A program made the position numbers and the translations under genes. The notes under the pieces were generated by a model. It was not told the DNA's origin. It saw only the letters and a list, made by a program, of their open reading frames with translations, and made no database searches. This document shows, in pieces, positions 6,688 to 13,245 of a stretch of 13,245 nt of DNA; positions within the stretch are counted from its first letter, which is position 1, and every line of letters starts with the position of its first letter. Origin of the DNA: Armatimonadota bacterium (GTDB taxonomy: Bacteria > Vulcanimicrobiota > JACPDS01); the NCBI GenBank assembly GCA_016183885.1, contig JACPDS010000153.1, forward strand, positions 1,793-15,037, written 5' to 3'.

Positions 6688-7485
6688 ATGCATCAAGCCG
6701 AAATTGGAATTCTAGGGGGTTCAGGTTTTTATTCTTTTTTAGATAAAATTAAAGAAATCAAAGTTAATACGCCTTATGGCTCGCCCAGCGATGAAATTGC
6801 TTTAGCTGAGTTTAAAGGTAAAAAAATAGCTTTTCTGCCCCGCCATGGCAAAAAACATTCTAAAGCGCCCCATTTAATAAATTATAAAGCTAATATCTGG
6901 GCTATGAAAGAATTAGGGGTTAAGAGAATTATTGCTCCCTGCGCGGCGGGCAGTCTTCAACCTCATATAAAACCGGGAGAATTTGTTATCTGCGATCAAT
7001 TTGTAGATAGAACATGGGGAAGAAAAGATACTTTTTTCGAAGGACCGATTGTCACTCATATTAGTAATGCCGATCCTTACTGCAATGAATTGCGTCAAAT
7101 TGCTTTCAGCGCCGCTAAAAGGCTAAAAATTTCTTTCCATCCTAAAGGAACTTTAGTAATAATTCAAGGACCGCGTTTTTCTACCAAAGCCGAGAGCGCC
7201 TGGTTTTCTAATTTAAAATGGGATGTAATTAACATGACCGGATACCCTGAAATTACTTTAGCTCGAGAATTAGAAATTTGTTATCTTAATATATCTCTAA
7301 TTACCGATTATGACGCGGGATTAATCAATAATCCTAAAATAAAACCTGTGAACACCGAAGAAGTAATTAAAGTATTTCATAAAAATAATCAAAAAATAAA
7401 AAAATTGATTTTAGACATGCTTGAGAAAATCCCTTCCGCCAGAACTTGTTTATGTCAATCCAATCTTAAAGGGGCGCAAATTTAA
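6688..7485 (+). CDS. mtnP: S-methyl-5'-thioadenosine phosphorylase
   Basis: Cleaves methylthioadenosine with phosphate to adenine and methylthioribose-1-phosphate, the first salvage step after polyamine synthesis and other SAM-dependent reactions. All signature blocks are present: GGSGFYSFL (10-18), phosphate-binding PRHGKKHSKAPHLINYKANI (51-70), CAAGSL (85-90), DQFVDRT (103-109), GPRFSTKAES (161-170) and INMTGYPE (181-188). TDYD (206-209) supplies the Asp pair that selects adenine over hypoxanthine in this family. The C-terminal CLC (254-256) matches the CxC motif known in thermophilic archaeal MTA phosphorylases, but is not exclusive to them. Length (265 aa) is normal. It abuts the DUF151 gene with zero spacing; no other methionine-salvage gene is nearby. 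Confidence 0.92.
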   Translation: MHQAEIGILGGSGFYSFLDKIKEIKVNTPYGSPSDEIALAEFKGKKIAFLPRHGKKHSKAPHLINYKANIWAMKELGVKRIIAPCAAGSLQPHIKPGEFVICDQFVDRTWGRKDTFFEGPIVTHISNADPYCNELRQIAFSAAKRLKISFHPKGTLVIIQGPRFSTKAESAWFSNLKWDVINMTGYPEITLARELEICYLNISLITDYDAGLINNPKIKPVNTEEVIKVFHKNNQKIKKLILDMLEKIPSARTCLCQSNLKGAQI

Positions 7486-7558
7486 ACACTAAATTCTAAG
7501 ATAAATCCAGAATACAAGGAATTTTAGAGTTTATAAAGAAAAACTAGCTTATATTATA

Positions 7559-9910
7559 ATGAAAGAAATTAACTTCCAAACTAAAGCTTATACCATTTTA
7601 TTATTTCTTATAGGTATTTTTCTTGCTATTTACTCTTTAAATGAAATAAATCTTAATTTTTTTCTAGAAGCTCTTTTATTTTTATCAATTCTAGCAATAA
7701 TCGCCGAATTAACCGGGATTGAATTGCCTTATATTTCAACCGCTTCAGCTTCTTTCTCAATATATTTCTCTATAATATTATTATTCAATAAACCAGCTTT
7801 AGCCGTTATAGCGGCCGCTTTAGGCGGTATATTTCGCTTATTTATTATTAAACGGCATAATTCCTGGTTCCGTCTGGCAGATTTTTCTATTCCGCTCATT
7901 AATACTTTTTTAGTTGGTTTAGTTTATACTTTAATTGCCAAAACCTCTTCTAATTTATTTCTTTATAATAATATTTTCGCTTTATTTTGCGCGATTATAT
8001 TATATTATATTATCGATCATTTATTATCTTCTTTAATTTTAGGTTTAGCTTTTCCCGAACTTCAAAAAGAATGGGAAAATCATCGCTCAAAAATAAATTT
8101 CTTAAGTCTTTTTCAATTTGCTTTCGCTTATTTAATTTTAGTTTTATATAAAATACAACCGGCTTATTCTTTTTTAATTTTACCGGCAATTTTAACTTTA
8201 AATTATAATTTTAAATTTTCTTCAAAAGAGAAGCTTTTGCAGGACCAGGATATATTAGAAATTCAAATTAATAAGCTCAAGAAAAATTTAGATGAACAAA
8301 AAGACAAAAATAATAAACTTACCGAAGACCTTAAACGCAAACTGGATGAATCTTCAATTTTTATGGAATTTAATAAACTCCTGGGCTCTAATCTTTCTTT
8401 GCCAAGCGTTTTAACGACTATTATTTCTATGATTAAACGTTTAATGTTTTTTCAAAGCTGCGTAATTTTTTTGGTTGAAAAAGAAAAACTTATTCCCGCT
8501 AAATATTCCACTCCTTATCGCGATATATTAGAAATGTCCAATATTTTAAAAGTGGAAGAAACTATTGTAAATATGGCGGTAAAAAGCAAAAAACCGCTTT
8601 TCATTCCCGATGTGCAGACACCGCCGGAAGAACGTATCTTCAAAGATGAAAAAAGTATTATCTGCATCCCCTTAATTATTCAAAATGAAATTATCGGTGT
8701 AATTTATTTAGGAAATACTCAAATTGAAAGTTATACTTCCGAAGATATGCAGATGCTTTTATTTCTGGCTAATCCTTCAGCTATGGCTATAAAATCCGCC
8801 CAGCTTTACGATGTTCAAGAAAAAGCTTTAGACATTCAACAAAAGATTAATACTCAATTAGATTTAAAAGTTAATCAACTTTCTACATTTTTAGAATTAG
8901 GAAAGGCATTAGGAGCTACTTTAAAATTAAAGGATATTTTAAATATTATTTTAGAAAACGCTAAAAAAATTGTTTCTTATCAAAGCGGAATTATATTTTT
9001 ATTGAAAGAAGGAGAAAATAAAGAATTTATTCCTCAATATATTGACGGTCCTTATAAAGAATATTTTAAAGATATCCATATTAAATATAACGAAGGAGTT
9101 TTAGGATGGGCGGCGCTTAACCGCAAACCTTTATTTTTAGAAGACACTAAAAATTCAGTTTTAAAAAATATTATTGAATATGAACGTTCAATTATTGTCG
9201 CTCCCTTAATTGCGGAGAATAAAATTATAGGGGTATTGTATCTGGGAGAAGCTCTCCCCAATACTTATAATGAAGAAGATCTTTTTTTAATCACCACTAT
9301 ATCTTATCAAGCCGCTATGGCAATTAAAAATGCGGAACTTTATGAAAAAATTGCTATGATGGCTATCACAGATGGATTAACAGGTTTATATACTCATCGT
9401 TATTTTCAGGAGCGCTTAAGCGAAGAAATAAAATGGGCTGAACGTTATCAAAAACCGCTTTCTTTGATTTTTGTGGATATTGATCATTTTAAACAATATA
9501 ACGACACTTTAGGCCACCCGGCTGGAGACGCATTGCTTAAAGAAATTGCTCAAATTTTAAAAATTTATACCAGAGAAAGCGATTTAGTCTGCCGTTACGG
9601 AGGAGATGAATTTGCCTTAATTTTAATGGAAATTAATAAAGATGAATCTGTAAATATAGCTGAACGGATTAGAGAAGGCTTTAATACAAAATTCCGCGAT
9701 TATAAAGTAGTAGTTACTCCCAGTATTGGAGTAGCTAATTTTCCTGAAGACGCTTTAGAAAAAACCGAATTAATGTCGCGCGTAGACGAAGCCGCTTATC
9801 GTTCTAAAAAAGGCGGTAAAAATAGAGTTACTGCGGCTATTCCTAGAATACGCTTAGCTCAATCAGAGTTAATTGAGGAAAAAGACAAAGATTCTAAAGA
9901 AAAATCTTAA
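7559..9910 (+). CDS. Membrane-anchored GAF-GAF-GGDEF diguanylate cyclase
   Basis: Predicted to make cyclic di-GMP from GTP. Residues 1-215 hold about five to seven membrane segments with short loops (for example 11-28, 35-50, 65-98, 110-127, 135-165, 182-212). A coiled coil (about 222-265) joins them to two GAF domains (about 268-415 and 442-595), which sense small ligands or redox state. The GGDEF domain (about 598-760) is intact: DGLTGLYTHRYF at 605-616, metal ligands in FVDIDHF (D640), active loop RYGGDEF (679-685) and DEAAYRSKKGGKN near the end. RESD (672-675), five residues before GGDEF, is a canonical RxxD inhibitory site, so product feedback is likely. The membrane region is not a sensor type I can name. 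It is 73 nt downstream of the MTA phosphorylase gene and may have its own promoter. Confidence 0.93.
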   Translation: MKEINFQTKAYTILLFLIGIFLAIYSLNEINLNFFLEALLFLSILAIIAELTGIELPYISTASASFSIYFSIILLFNKPALAVIAAALGGIFRLFIIKRHNSWFRLADFSIPLINTFLVGLVYTLIAKTSSNLFLYNNIFALFCAIILYYIIDHLLSSLILGLAFPELQKEWENHRSKINFLSLFQFAFAYLILVLYKIQPAYSFLILPAILTLNYNFKFSSKEKLLQDQDILEIQINKLKKNLDEQKDKNNKLTEDLKRKLDESSIFMEFNKLLGSNLSLPSVLTTIISMIKRLMFFQSCVIFLVEKEKLIPAKYSTPYRDILEMSNILKVEETIVNMAVKSKKPLFIPDVQTPPEERIFKDEKSIICIPLIIQNEIIGVIYLGNTQIESYTSEDMQMLLFLANPSAMAIKSAQLYDVQEKALDIQQKINTQLDLKVNQLSTFLELGKALGATLKLKDILNIILENAKKIVSYQSGIIFLLKEGENKEFIPQYIDGPYKEYFKDIHIKYNEGVLGWAALNRKPLFLEDTKNSVLKNIIEYERSIIVAPLIAENKIIGVLYLGEALPNTYNEEDLFLITTISYQAAMAIKNAELYEKIAMMAITDGLTGLYTHRYFQERLSEEIKWAERYQKPLSLIFVDIDHFKQYNDTLGHPAGDALLKEIAQILKIYTRESDLVCRYGGDEFALILMEINKDESVNIAERIREGFNTKFRDYKVVVTPSIGVANFPEDALEKTELMSRVDEAAYRSKKGGKNRVTAAIPRIRLAQSELIEEKDKDSKEKS

Positions 9911-10004
9911 ATACTTTTAATGCTTTAAGGGACTACCGCTGAATTCATAAAAAAAATATTCCTGTCAAGTAAAAATTGCAGCTAAATTTAGGGTAGGAGT
10001 TTAA

Positions 10005-10111
10005 TTTGTAGGGGTTCAATTTATTGAACCCGCTTAAGCCAGCAAAGTTAATGAAACGGGCTTGACCTGTCTGCGTGCGACGCACAGGCAGATGAATCAA
10101 GCCCCTACAAA
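10005..10111. repeat. 107-bp inverted-repeat element (REP/MITE-like)
   Basis: The ends are perfect 10-bp inverted repeats: TTTGTAGGGG (10005-10014) and CCCCTACAAA (10102-10111). Inside lie one perfect hairpin, GGGTTCAA-TTTA-TTGAACCC (10012-10031), and a longer structure closed by GGGCTTGA (10058-10065) with TCAAGCCC (10097-10104), whose interior pairs CTGTCTGCGTG with CGCACAGGCAG with a few wobbles. It contains no coding capacity, lies in a 229-bp gap between convergent genes and is more GC-rich than its surroundings. The layout suggests a non-autonomous mobile palindromic repeat that may also act as a bidirectional terminator. Confidence 0.7.
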
Positions 10112-10139
10112 GTAAAAAGCGGCAAGCGTTAATCAAATT

Positions 10140-11007
10140 CTAAAAAATTATCTGTAGGCTTTTAAAATATTCCACAGTTTGTTTTATACCTGAAGATAAA
10201 TCTGTGGCAGGTTCCCAATTAAGAATTTTTTTGGCTTTTTTATTATTTAAAGCAATCTTATATACTTCTCCCAAACGCGCGCTTTTATAAACAGGTTCTA
10301 AATTAGATTTTAAATTTAATTTAATTTCCTTAAAAATCTCTTCTACGGATGTTTCTTTTTCTCTGGAACTATTTAAAATCTCTTTTGAGCCTTTTTTTAA
10401 GGAAATTAAATTAACTAAAGCCACATCTTTTACAAAAATAAAATCTCTGGTCTGTCTGCCATCGCCAAAAATAAGCGGATTTTCACCTTTTAAAATCTTT
10501 CCGATAAAAATTGCCACTACTCCGGCTTCTCCCAAAGGATCTTGACGAGGACCATAAACGTTGCTATAACGTAAAATAGTATAATCTAAACTAAAAATTT
10601 TAGCATAATATTCTATATAATGTTCTAAGGCATGTTTGCTGATTCCATAAGGAGCTAAAGGAAAAATAGAATGTTCTTCCGGCACAGGATTAATTTTTGG
10701 CTCCCCATAAATTGCTCCTCCCGTTGAAGCATAAATAATTTTTTTTAAATTATATTTTCGACTATACTCTAAAAGTTTAATCACGCCTAGAATATAAAAT
10801 ATCAATTTTTTCTTTTTTAAAAATTTCTTCTAAACTATCATCCAATATATTTAATTCATAAAATCTAGCTTTGGGATTTAAATTTTCTTTTCTGCCTGTA
10901 GAAAAATTATCCGCAATTACTACTTCATATCCTTCATTTATATAAGTATCAACAATATGCGAACCAATAAAACCAGCCCCGCCTGTGACTAGAATCTTAA
11001 TCTTCAT
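10140..11007 (-). pseudogene. NAD-dependent nucleotide-sugar epimerase/dehydratase, broken by internal deletion
   Basis: Two frames on one strand together encode most of an extended SDR sugar epimerase (UDP-glucose 4-epimerase-like). The first (11007-10777) has the Rossmann NAD motif VTGGAGFIGSH and DNFSTGR, then runs through EKIDI into a false tail ending at TAA. The second (from about 10793) resumes at ILGVIKLLEYSRKYN and carries IYASTGGAIYGEP, the catalytic YGISK, and RYSNVYGPRQDP through to the C-terminus. Homologues have about 25 residues between these points (the HxAAQ..V..S segment). That segment is missing, with a change of frame, so ~70-80 nt appear deleted. The downstream frame has only a TTG start without a ribosome site. 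The result is a pseudogene or an assembly collapse. It lies 43 nt downstream of the acetyltransferase gene. Confidence 0.8.
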
Positions 11008-11050
11008 TCTCCTTTGTTATAGATTACAACTGGCATACGAAATTTATACC

Positions 11051-11419
11051 TTATTCAAATTTTTCTATTCCTATAATTTCATAAAAGGGCTGTAAATTCC
11101 TGTCAAAACGCAAATCGATCATTTGTATTCCTTTTAATTTTTCTAACATGCGCCGAGTTAATTCGGTGCCAATCCCCATCCTTTTATATTCCGGCAGCAC
11201 CTCAATAAATGAAATATAAGCGCATAATACGCTATCGCTGATAGCGGTGATAAATCCAACTACATTGCCGGTTTGATCATCAATAGCCAGAACAATCTTG
11301 TCGCTATTTTCTAATACTTTTAAATTTGTTTCCGCTGAAGGCGGGTTGGACCAATCTTTAAAAAAATCCTGCAAATTATTAACTGTAATATTTGCAATTG
11401 AATCATTATAAATAATCAT
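11051..11419 (-). CDS. GNAT-family N-acetyltransferase
   Basis: A small (122 aa) single-domain GNAT protein that would move an acetyl group from acetyl-CoA to an amine; the substrate is unknown. Seen are the beta2-3 strands IVLAIDD and GNVVGFITAISD (42-62), and motif A IEVLPEYKRMGIGTELTRRML (72-92), in which R80-M-G-I-G84 binds the CoA pyrophosphate. The late FYEIIGIEKF (112-121) is the usual C-terminal FYxxxGF-like strand. It ends right after this strand, so it is on the short side but apparently complete. The start is fixed by AAAAGGAGAT about 7 nt upstream. It sits just upstream of the broken epimerase on the same strand. Confidence 0.87.
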   Translation of the reverse strand: MIIYNDSIANITVNNLQDFFKDWSNPPSAETNLKVLENSDKIVLAIDDQTGNVVGFITAISDSVLCAYISFIEVLPEYKRMGIGTELTRRMLEKLKGIQMIDLRFDRNLQPFYEIIGIEKFE

Positions 11420-11474
11420 TTTTTTATCTCCTTTTAAATAGCTCTTATCATTTCTTGAGAATTATTAATTTCAA

Positions 11475-11567
11475 TGGCGGAGAGGGAGGGATTTGAACCC
11501 CCGAGCCGACATACTATCGGCTGCTCGATTTCGAGTCGAGTGCTTTCAACCGCTCAGCCACCTCTCC
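11475..11567 (-). tRNA. tRNA-Ser (anticodon CGA)
   Basis: Folds as a complete class II tRNA. The acceptor stem is GGAGAGG with CCTCTCC, with discriminator G and an encoded CCA (11477-11475). The anticodon stem CTCGA/TCGAG encloses the loop CTCGAAA, giving anticodon CGA at 11533-11531, which reads UCG codons. The long variable arm AGCCGA/TCGGCT and a T-arm with TTCAAAT confirm the serine type. Confidence 0.95.
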
Positions 11568-11572
11568 TAGAA

Positions 11573-11642
11573 CAAGACCGCCGCTTTTCCCGCATTATGC
11601 GGGATCCCGCCTCCGGCGGGGCAACCGCTCAGCCACCTCTCC
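11573..11642 (-). pseudogene. Truncated tRNA-Ser relic (probably UGA) interrupted by a palindrome
   Basis: On the minus strand, 11642-11622 is identical to the first 21 nt of the neighbouring tRNA-Ser (acceptor stem, D-stem and half the D-loop, ending GAGCGGTTG). After a 34-bp palindromic insert (11621-11588), the sequence resumes as AAAGCGGCGGTCTTG (11587-11573). This is the remainder of the D-arm plus the 5' anticodon stem and loop typical of tRNA-Ser(UGA), whose loop normally reads CTTGAAA. It stops after TG of the anticodon, and five bases later the intact tRNA begins. The 3' half is absent, so no tRNA can form. Confidence 0.65.
11588..11621. repeat. GC-rich double palindrome inserted in the tRNA relic
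   Basis: Two adjacent perfect hairpins: TCCCGCAT-T-ATGCGGGA (11588-11604) and CCCGCC-TCC-GGCGGG (11606-11620). They are joined so that GCGGGATCCCGC also forms a central palindrome. The element is far more GC-rich than its surroundings and splits the D-loop of the tRNA relic with no obvious target duplication. It resembles a short interspersed palindromic (REP-like) element. Confidence 0.75.
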
Positions 11643-11643
11643 T

Positions 11644-11676
11644 GATTAAATAGGGACAGCTTGTCCCTATTTAATC
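11644..11676. repeat. 33-bp near-perfect palindrome, possible terminator
   Basis: The 15-bp arm GATTAAATAGGGACA (11644-11658) is followed by the loop GCT and the exact reverse complement of the arm (11662-11676). It starts one base from the tRNA relic and lies 49 bp downstream of the aminotransferase stop. It could end that transcript, although no T-run follows on the minus strand beyond the arm itself. It may instead be a repeat of the REP type. Confidence 0.75.
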
Positions 11677-11725
11677 TACTATTTTTAATCTCAATCTTCA
11701 CTTTATCTTTATATTATTAATTAAA

Positions 11726-12949
11726 TTAAATATCCTTAACTGCTTTTTCGATACTTTCATCTAAAACATCAATAATTTTATTAATCTGCTCTTTAGTAAT
11801 AATTAAAGGCGGCGCAATATAAGTTTTATCTATAGAAGCTCTGCAAAGATAAATTCCTTTCTTCCATGCCGATTCCTCTATTTTAGCGGCTAAATTAGTC
11901 TTGATTTTCTCTTTTGTTTTTTTATCTTTCACATATTCAATAGCGGTATGCATTCCTATCCCTCGAATATCTCCTATAATTTTATGCTTCTTTAAATTTT
12001 CTAATCCTTCTAATAAATATTTCCCTAAATCTTTAGCTTTAGAAATAAGCTTTTCTTTTTCTAAAACTTCAATATTTTTTAACGCCGCAATTGCTGAGAC
12101 AGGATGACCTCCAAAAGTTAATCCATGCACAAACATCCAATCCTGAAAACATTCCATAATCTCTTTGTTAATCAAAACCGCTCCCATAGGAGCGTAGCCT
12201 CCGGTCAGCGCTTTAGCTAAAGTAATTAAATCAGGCTTTATTTTATAATGATTAGATGCAAACATATAACCGCATCTGCCAAAAGCGTTAATTACTTCAT
12301 CTATAATTAATAAAATCCCGTAATTCCTGCAAATTTCTTGAATCTTATTCCAATATTCCAAAGGCGCGACTAAAGCTCCGGCGGCGCTCATCACGGGCTC
12401 CCCAATAAAAGCAGCAATGGTTTTTGGACCTTCGTAACGAATCAACTGCTCTAAAGTTTCAGCGCATTCAATTTTGCATTCAGGATAAGTTTTCCCAAAA
12501 TCACAGCGATAACAATAAGGAGGAGATATATGCAAAAATCCCGGAACTAAAGGCTCAAAAGGAGTTCGATAAATCCGCAGTCCTGTAGCGCTTAAAGCGC
12601 CCCATGTAACGCCATGATACGATTCGCGCCGTGAAATAATTTTTACTCTGCTTAATTGCCCTTTTCGTTGATGATATTGACGAGCAATTTTTATAGCTGA
12701 TTCAACCGCTTCTGAACCGCCGGATGTAAAAAAAACGCCTTGCAATTTAGCTGGCGCAATTTCTTTTAATTTAAGGGCTAATTTAATTGCCGGCTCATTA
12801 AAATAACCTCCAAATAAACTTCCGTAAGCCAGTTTTTCCATTTGCTCCTGACAAGATAAGGCAATTTCTTTTCGCCCATGGCCTATATTAGCTACCCATA
12901 AAATTGAATGAGCATCTATATATTCTTTTCCTTTAAAATCATAAAGCAA
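11726..12949 (-). CDS. Class III (fold type I) PLP aminotransferase, N-terminally truncated
   Basis: A PLP enzyme of the acetylornithine/omega-amino acid transaminase class. It has SGGSEAVE (76-83), YHG (111-113), GEPV (E184), IIDEV (D217), the PLP lysine K246 in TLAKALTGGYAP, and LTFGGHP (T278). The donor and acceptor are not clear. An insertion, PPYCYRCDFGKTYPECKIECAE (144-164), has four Cys (146, 149, 158, 162), seen in a subgroup of these enzymes. The frame stays open upstream of the TTG used here: codons to 12988 read AGRNKILSKGKGA, and KGKGALLYDFKGKEYID matches the family. A TAA then follows at 12991, and the ~30-40 N-terminal residues usual before this point are missing. There is no good ribosome site at the TTG. 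The gene is probably broken or joined to foreign sequence. Confidence 0.85.
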   Translation of the reverse strand: MLYDFKGKEYIDAHSILWVANIGHGRKEIALSCQEQMEKLAYGSLFGGYFNEPAIKLALKLKEIAPAKLQGVFFTSGGSEAVESAIKIARQYHQRKGQLSRVKIISRRESYHGVTWGALSATGLRIYRTPFEPLVPGFLHISPPYCYRCDFGKTYPECKIECAETLEQLIRYEGPKTIAAFIGEPVMSAAGALVAPLEYWNKIQEICRNYGILLIIDEVINAFGRCGYMFASNHYKIKPDLITLAKALTGGYAPMGAVLINKEIMECFQDWMFVHGLTFGGHPVSAIAALKNIEVLEKEKLISKAKDLGKYLLEGLENLKKHKIIGDIRGIGMHTAIEYVKDKKTKEKIKTNLAAKIEESAWKKGIYLCRASIDKTYIAPPLIITKEQINKIIDVLDESIEKAVKDI

Positions 12950-13239
12950 TGCTCCTTTACCTTTAGATAAAATTTTATTCCTTCCTGCTTATGAGTTGGA
13001 TAAGCGCATTCTGTGTTCTTAGTGCATAGAGTAATATATTCATTTCCACCACAATTGCCACTGGAGCCAAGAGGGCATTCCTCTTCCTCTCTTTCTCCTC
13101 CAGCCAGTTCACTTATCATGCTTACATGGACATTTGCCTGCATGCCTGCTGGCATGATGTAAGTTACAGTAACTTTTTCATTTATGTTGTCTATAATTTT
13201 AGTGATATTAGTTCTTAATTTATAGGTATTAGCCCACAT
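12916..13239 (-). CDS. Unrecognised partial ORF at the contig edge
   Basis: I do not recognise this protein. The frame is open to the window end (codons TAT GCA precede the ATG at 13239), so it may be the 3' part of a longer gene. It encodes strands such as KVTVTYIMPAGMQANVHVSM and a Cys/Gly-rich stretch with five Cys (55, 63, 72, 78 and, further on, 98). The last ~25 codons run in a second frame through the 5' end of the aminotransferase, which is unlikely to be natural. Base composition from about 12990 onward is less AT-rich than the rest of the window. The residues before about 12985 are the plausible part; the end is probably an artefact of the join. Confidence 0.4.
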   Translation of the reverse strand: MWANTYKLRTNITKIIDNINEKVTVTYIMPAGMQANVHVSMISELAGGEREEEECPLGSSGNCGGNEYITLCTKNTECAYPTHKQEGIKFYLKVKEHCFMILKEKNI

Positions 13240-13245
13240 TGCATA

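Noticed and set aside
9052..9261. Minus-strand ORF inside the GGDEF gene
   Set aside because: Shadow of the second GAF domain; no independent support.
9945..10136. 63-aa minus-strand ORF
   Set aside because: It is mostly translation of the palindromic element and has no protein-like features.
11573..11642. Split or intron-containing functional tRNA-Ser
   Set aside because: The 3' half is missing altogether and the sequence ends within the anticodon, so removal of the insert would not give a tRNA.
11547..11643. 22-bp direct repeat as attL/attR of an integrated element
   Set aside because: Only ~50 bp lie between the copies and these contain no integrase or cargo; the second copy is better explained as a tRNA-Ser relic.
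11901..12107. Plus-strand ORF inside the aminotransferase gene
   Set aside because: Antisense shadow of a conserved coding frame.

Overview
This is an AT-rich bacterial window from a genome I cannot place to a named phylum. Supporting a bacterium are a tRNA-Ser gene with an encoded CCA end, Shine-Dalgarno sites, TTG starts, a MacB-type ABC exporter and a GAF-GAF-GGDEF signalling protein. Many small palindromic elements sit between genes. The mixed content and the decayed or broken pieces suggest a contig from an uncultivated lineage, and its last ~260 bases may not belong with the rest.

Left arm (1-3420, minus strand). A tight three-gene operon encodes a thiolase-fold protein lacking the usual nucleophilic Cys and catalytic His, a DUF35 zinc-ribbon/OB partner, and a small secreted protein whose stop codon lies inside a heptamer tandem repeat. 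Upstream is a phosphodiester glycosidase (NAGPA-like) gene with an unclear 5' end and no signal peptide. Next, on the plus strand, is a HEPN/nucleotidyltransferase pair (toxin-antitoxin-like). The HEPN reading frame continues upstream of its first ATG without an ordinary start codon.

Middle (4228-9910). A MacB/LolD-type ATPase-permease pair on the minus strand diverges from a plus-strand run: a bifunctional nuclease (DUF151), S-methyl-5'-thioadenosine phosphorylase abutting it directly, and a 783-residue membrane-anchored diguanylate cyclase with two GAF domains, an intact GGDEF and an I-site.

Right arm (9911-13245, minus strand). After a 107-bp inverted-repeat element comes an NAD-dependent sugar epimerase broken by an out-of-frame internal deletion, then a GNAT acetyltransferase and tRNA-Ser(CGA). 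Next to the tRNA is what reads as the 5' half of a second tRNA-Ser (probably UGA), interrupted in its D-loop by a GC-rich double palindrome and cut off within the anticodon. A separate 15-bp-arm palindrome follows. Last is a class III aminotransferase whose N-terminus is cut off where the sequence changes character, which may be a chimeric join or a real rearrangement.

The items most worth a second look are the interrupted tRNA-Ser relic, the catalytically altered thiolase with its DUF35 partner, and the several broken or oddly started genes.
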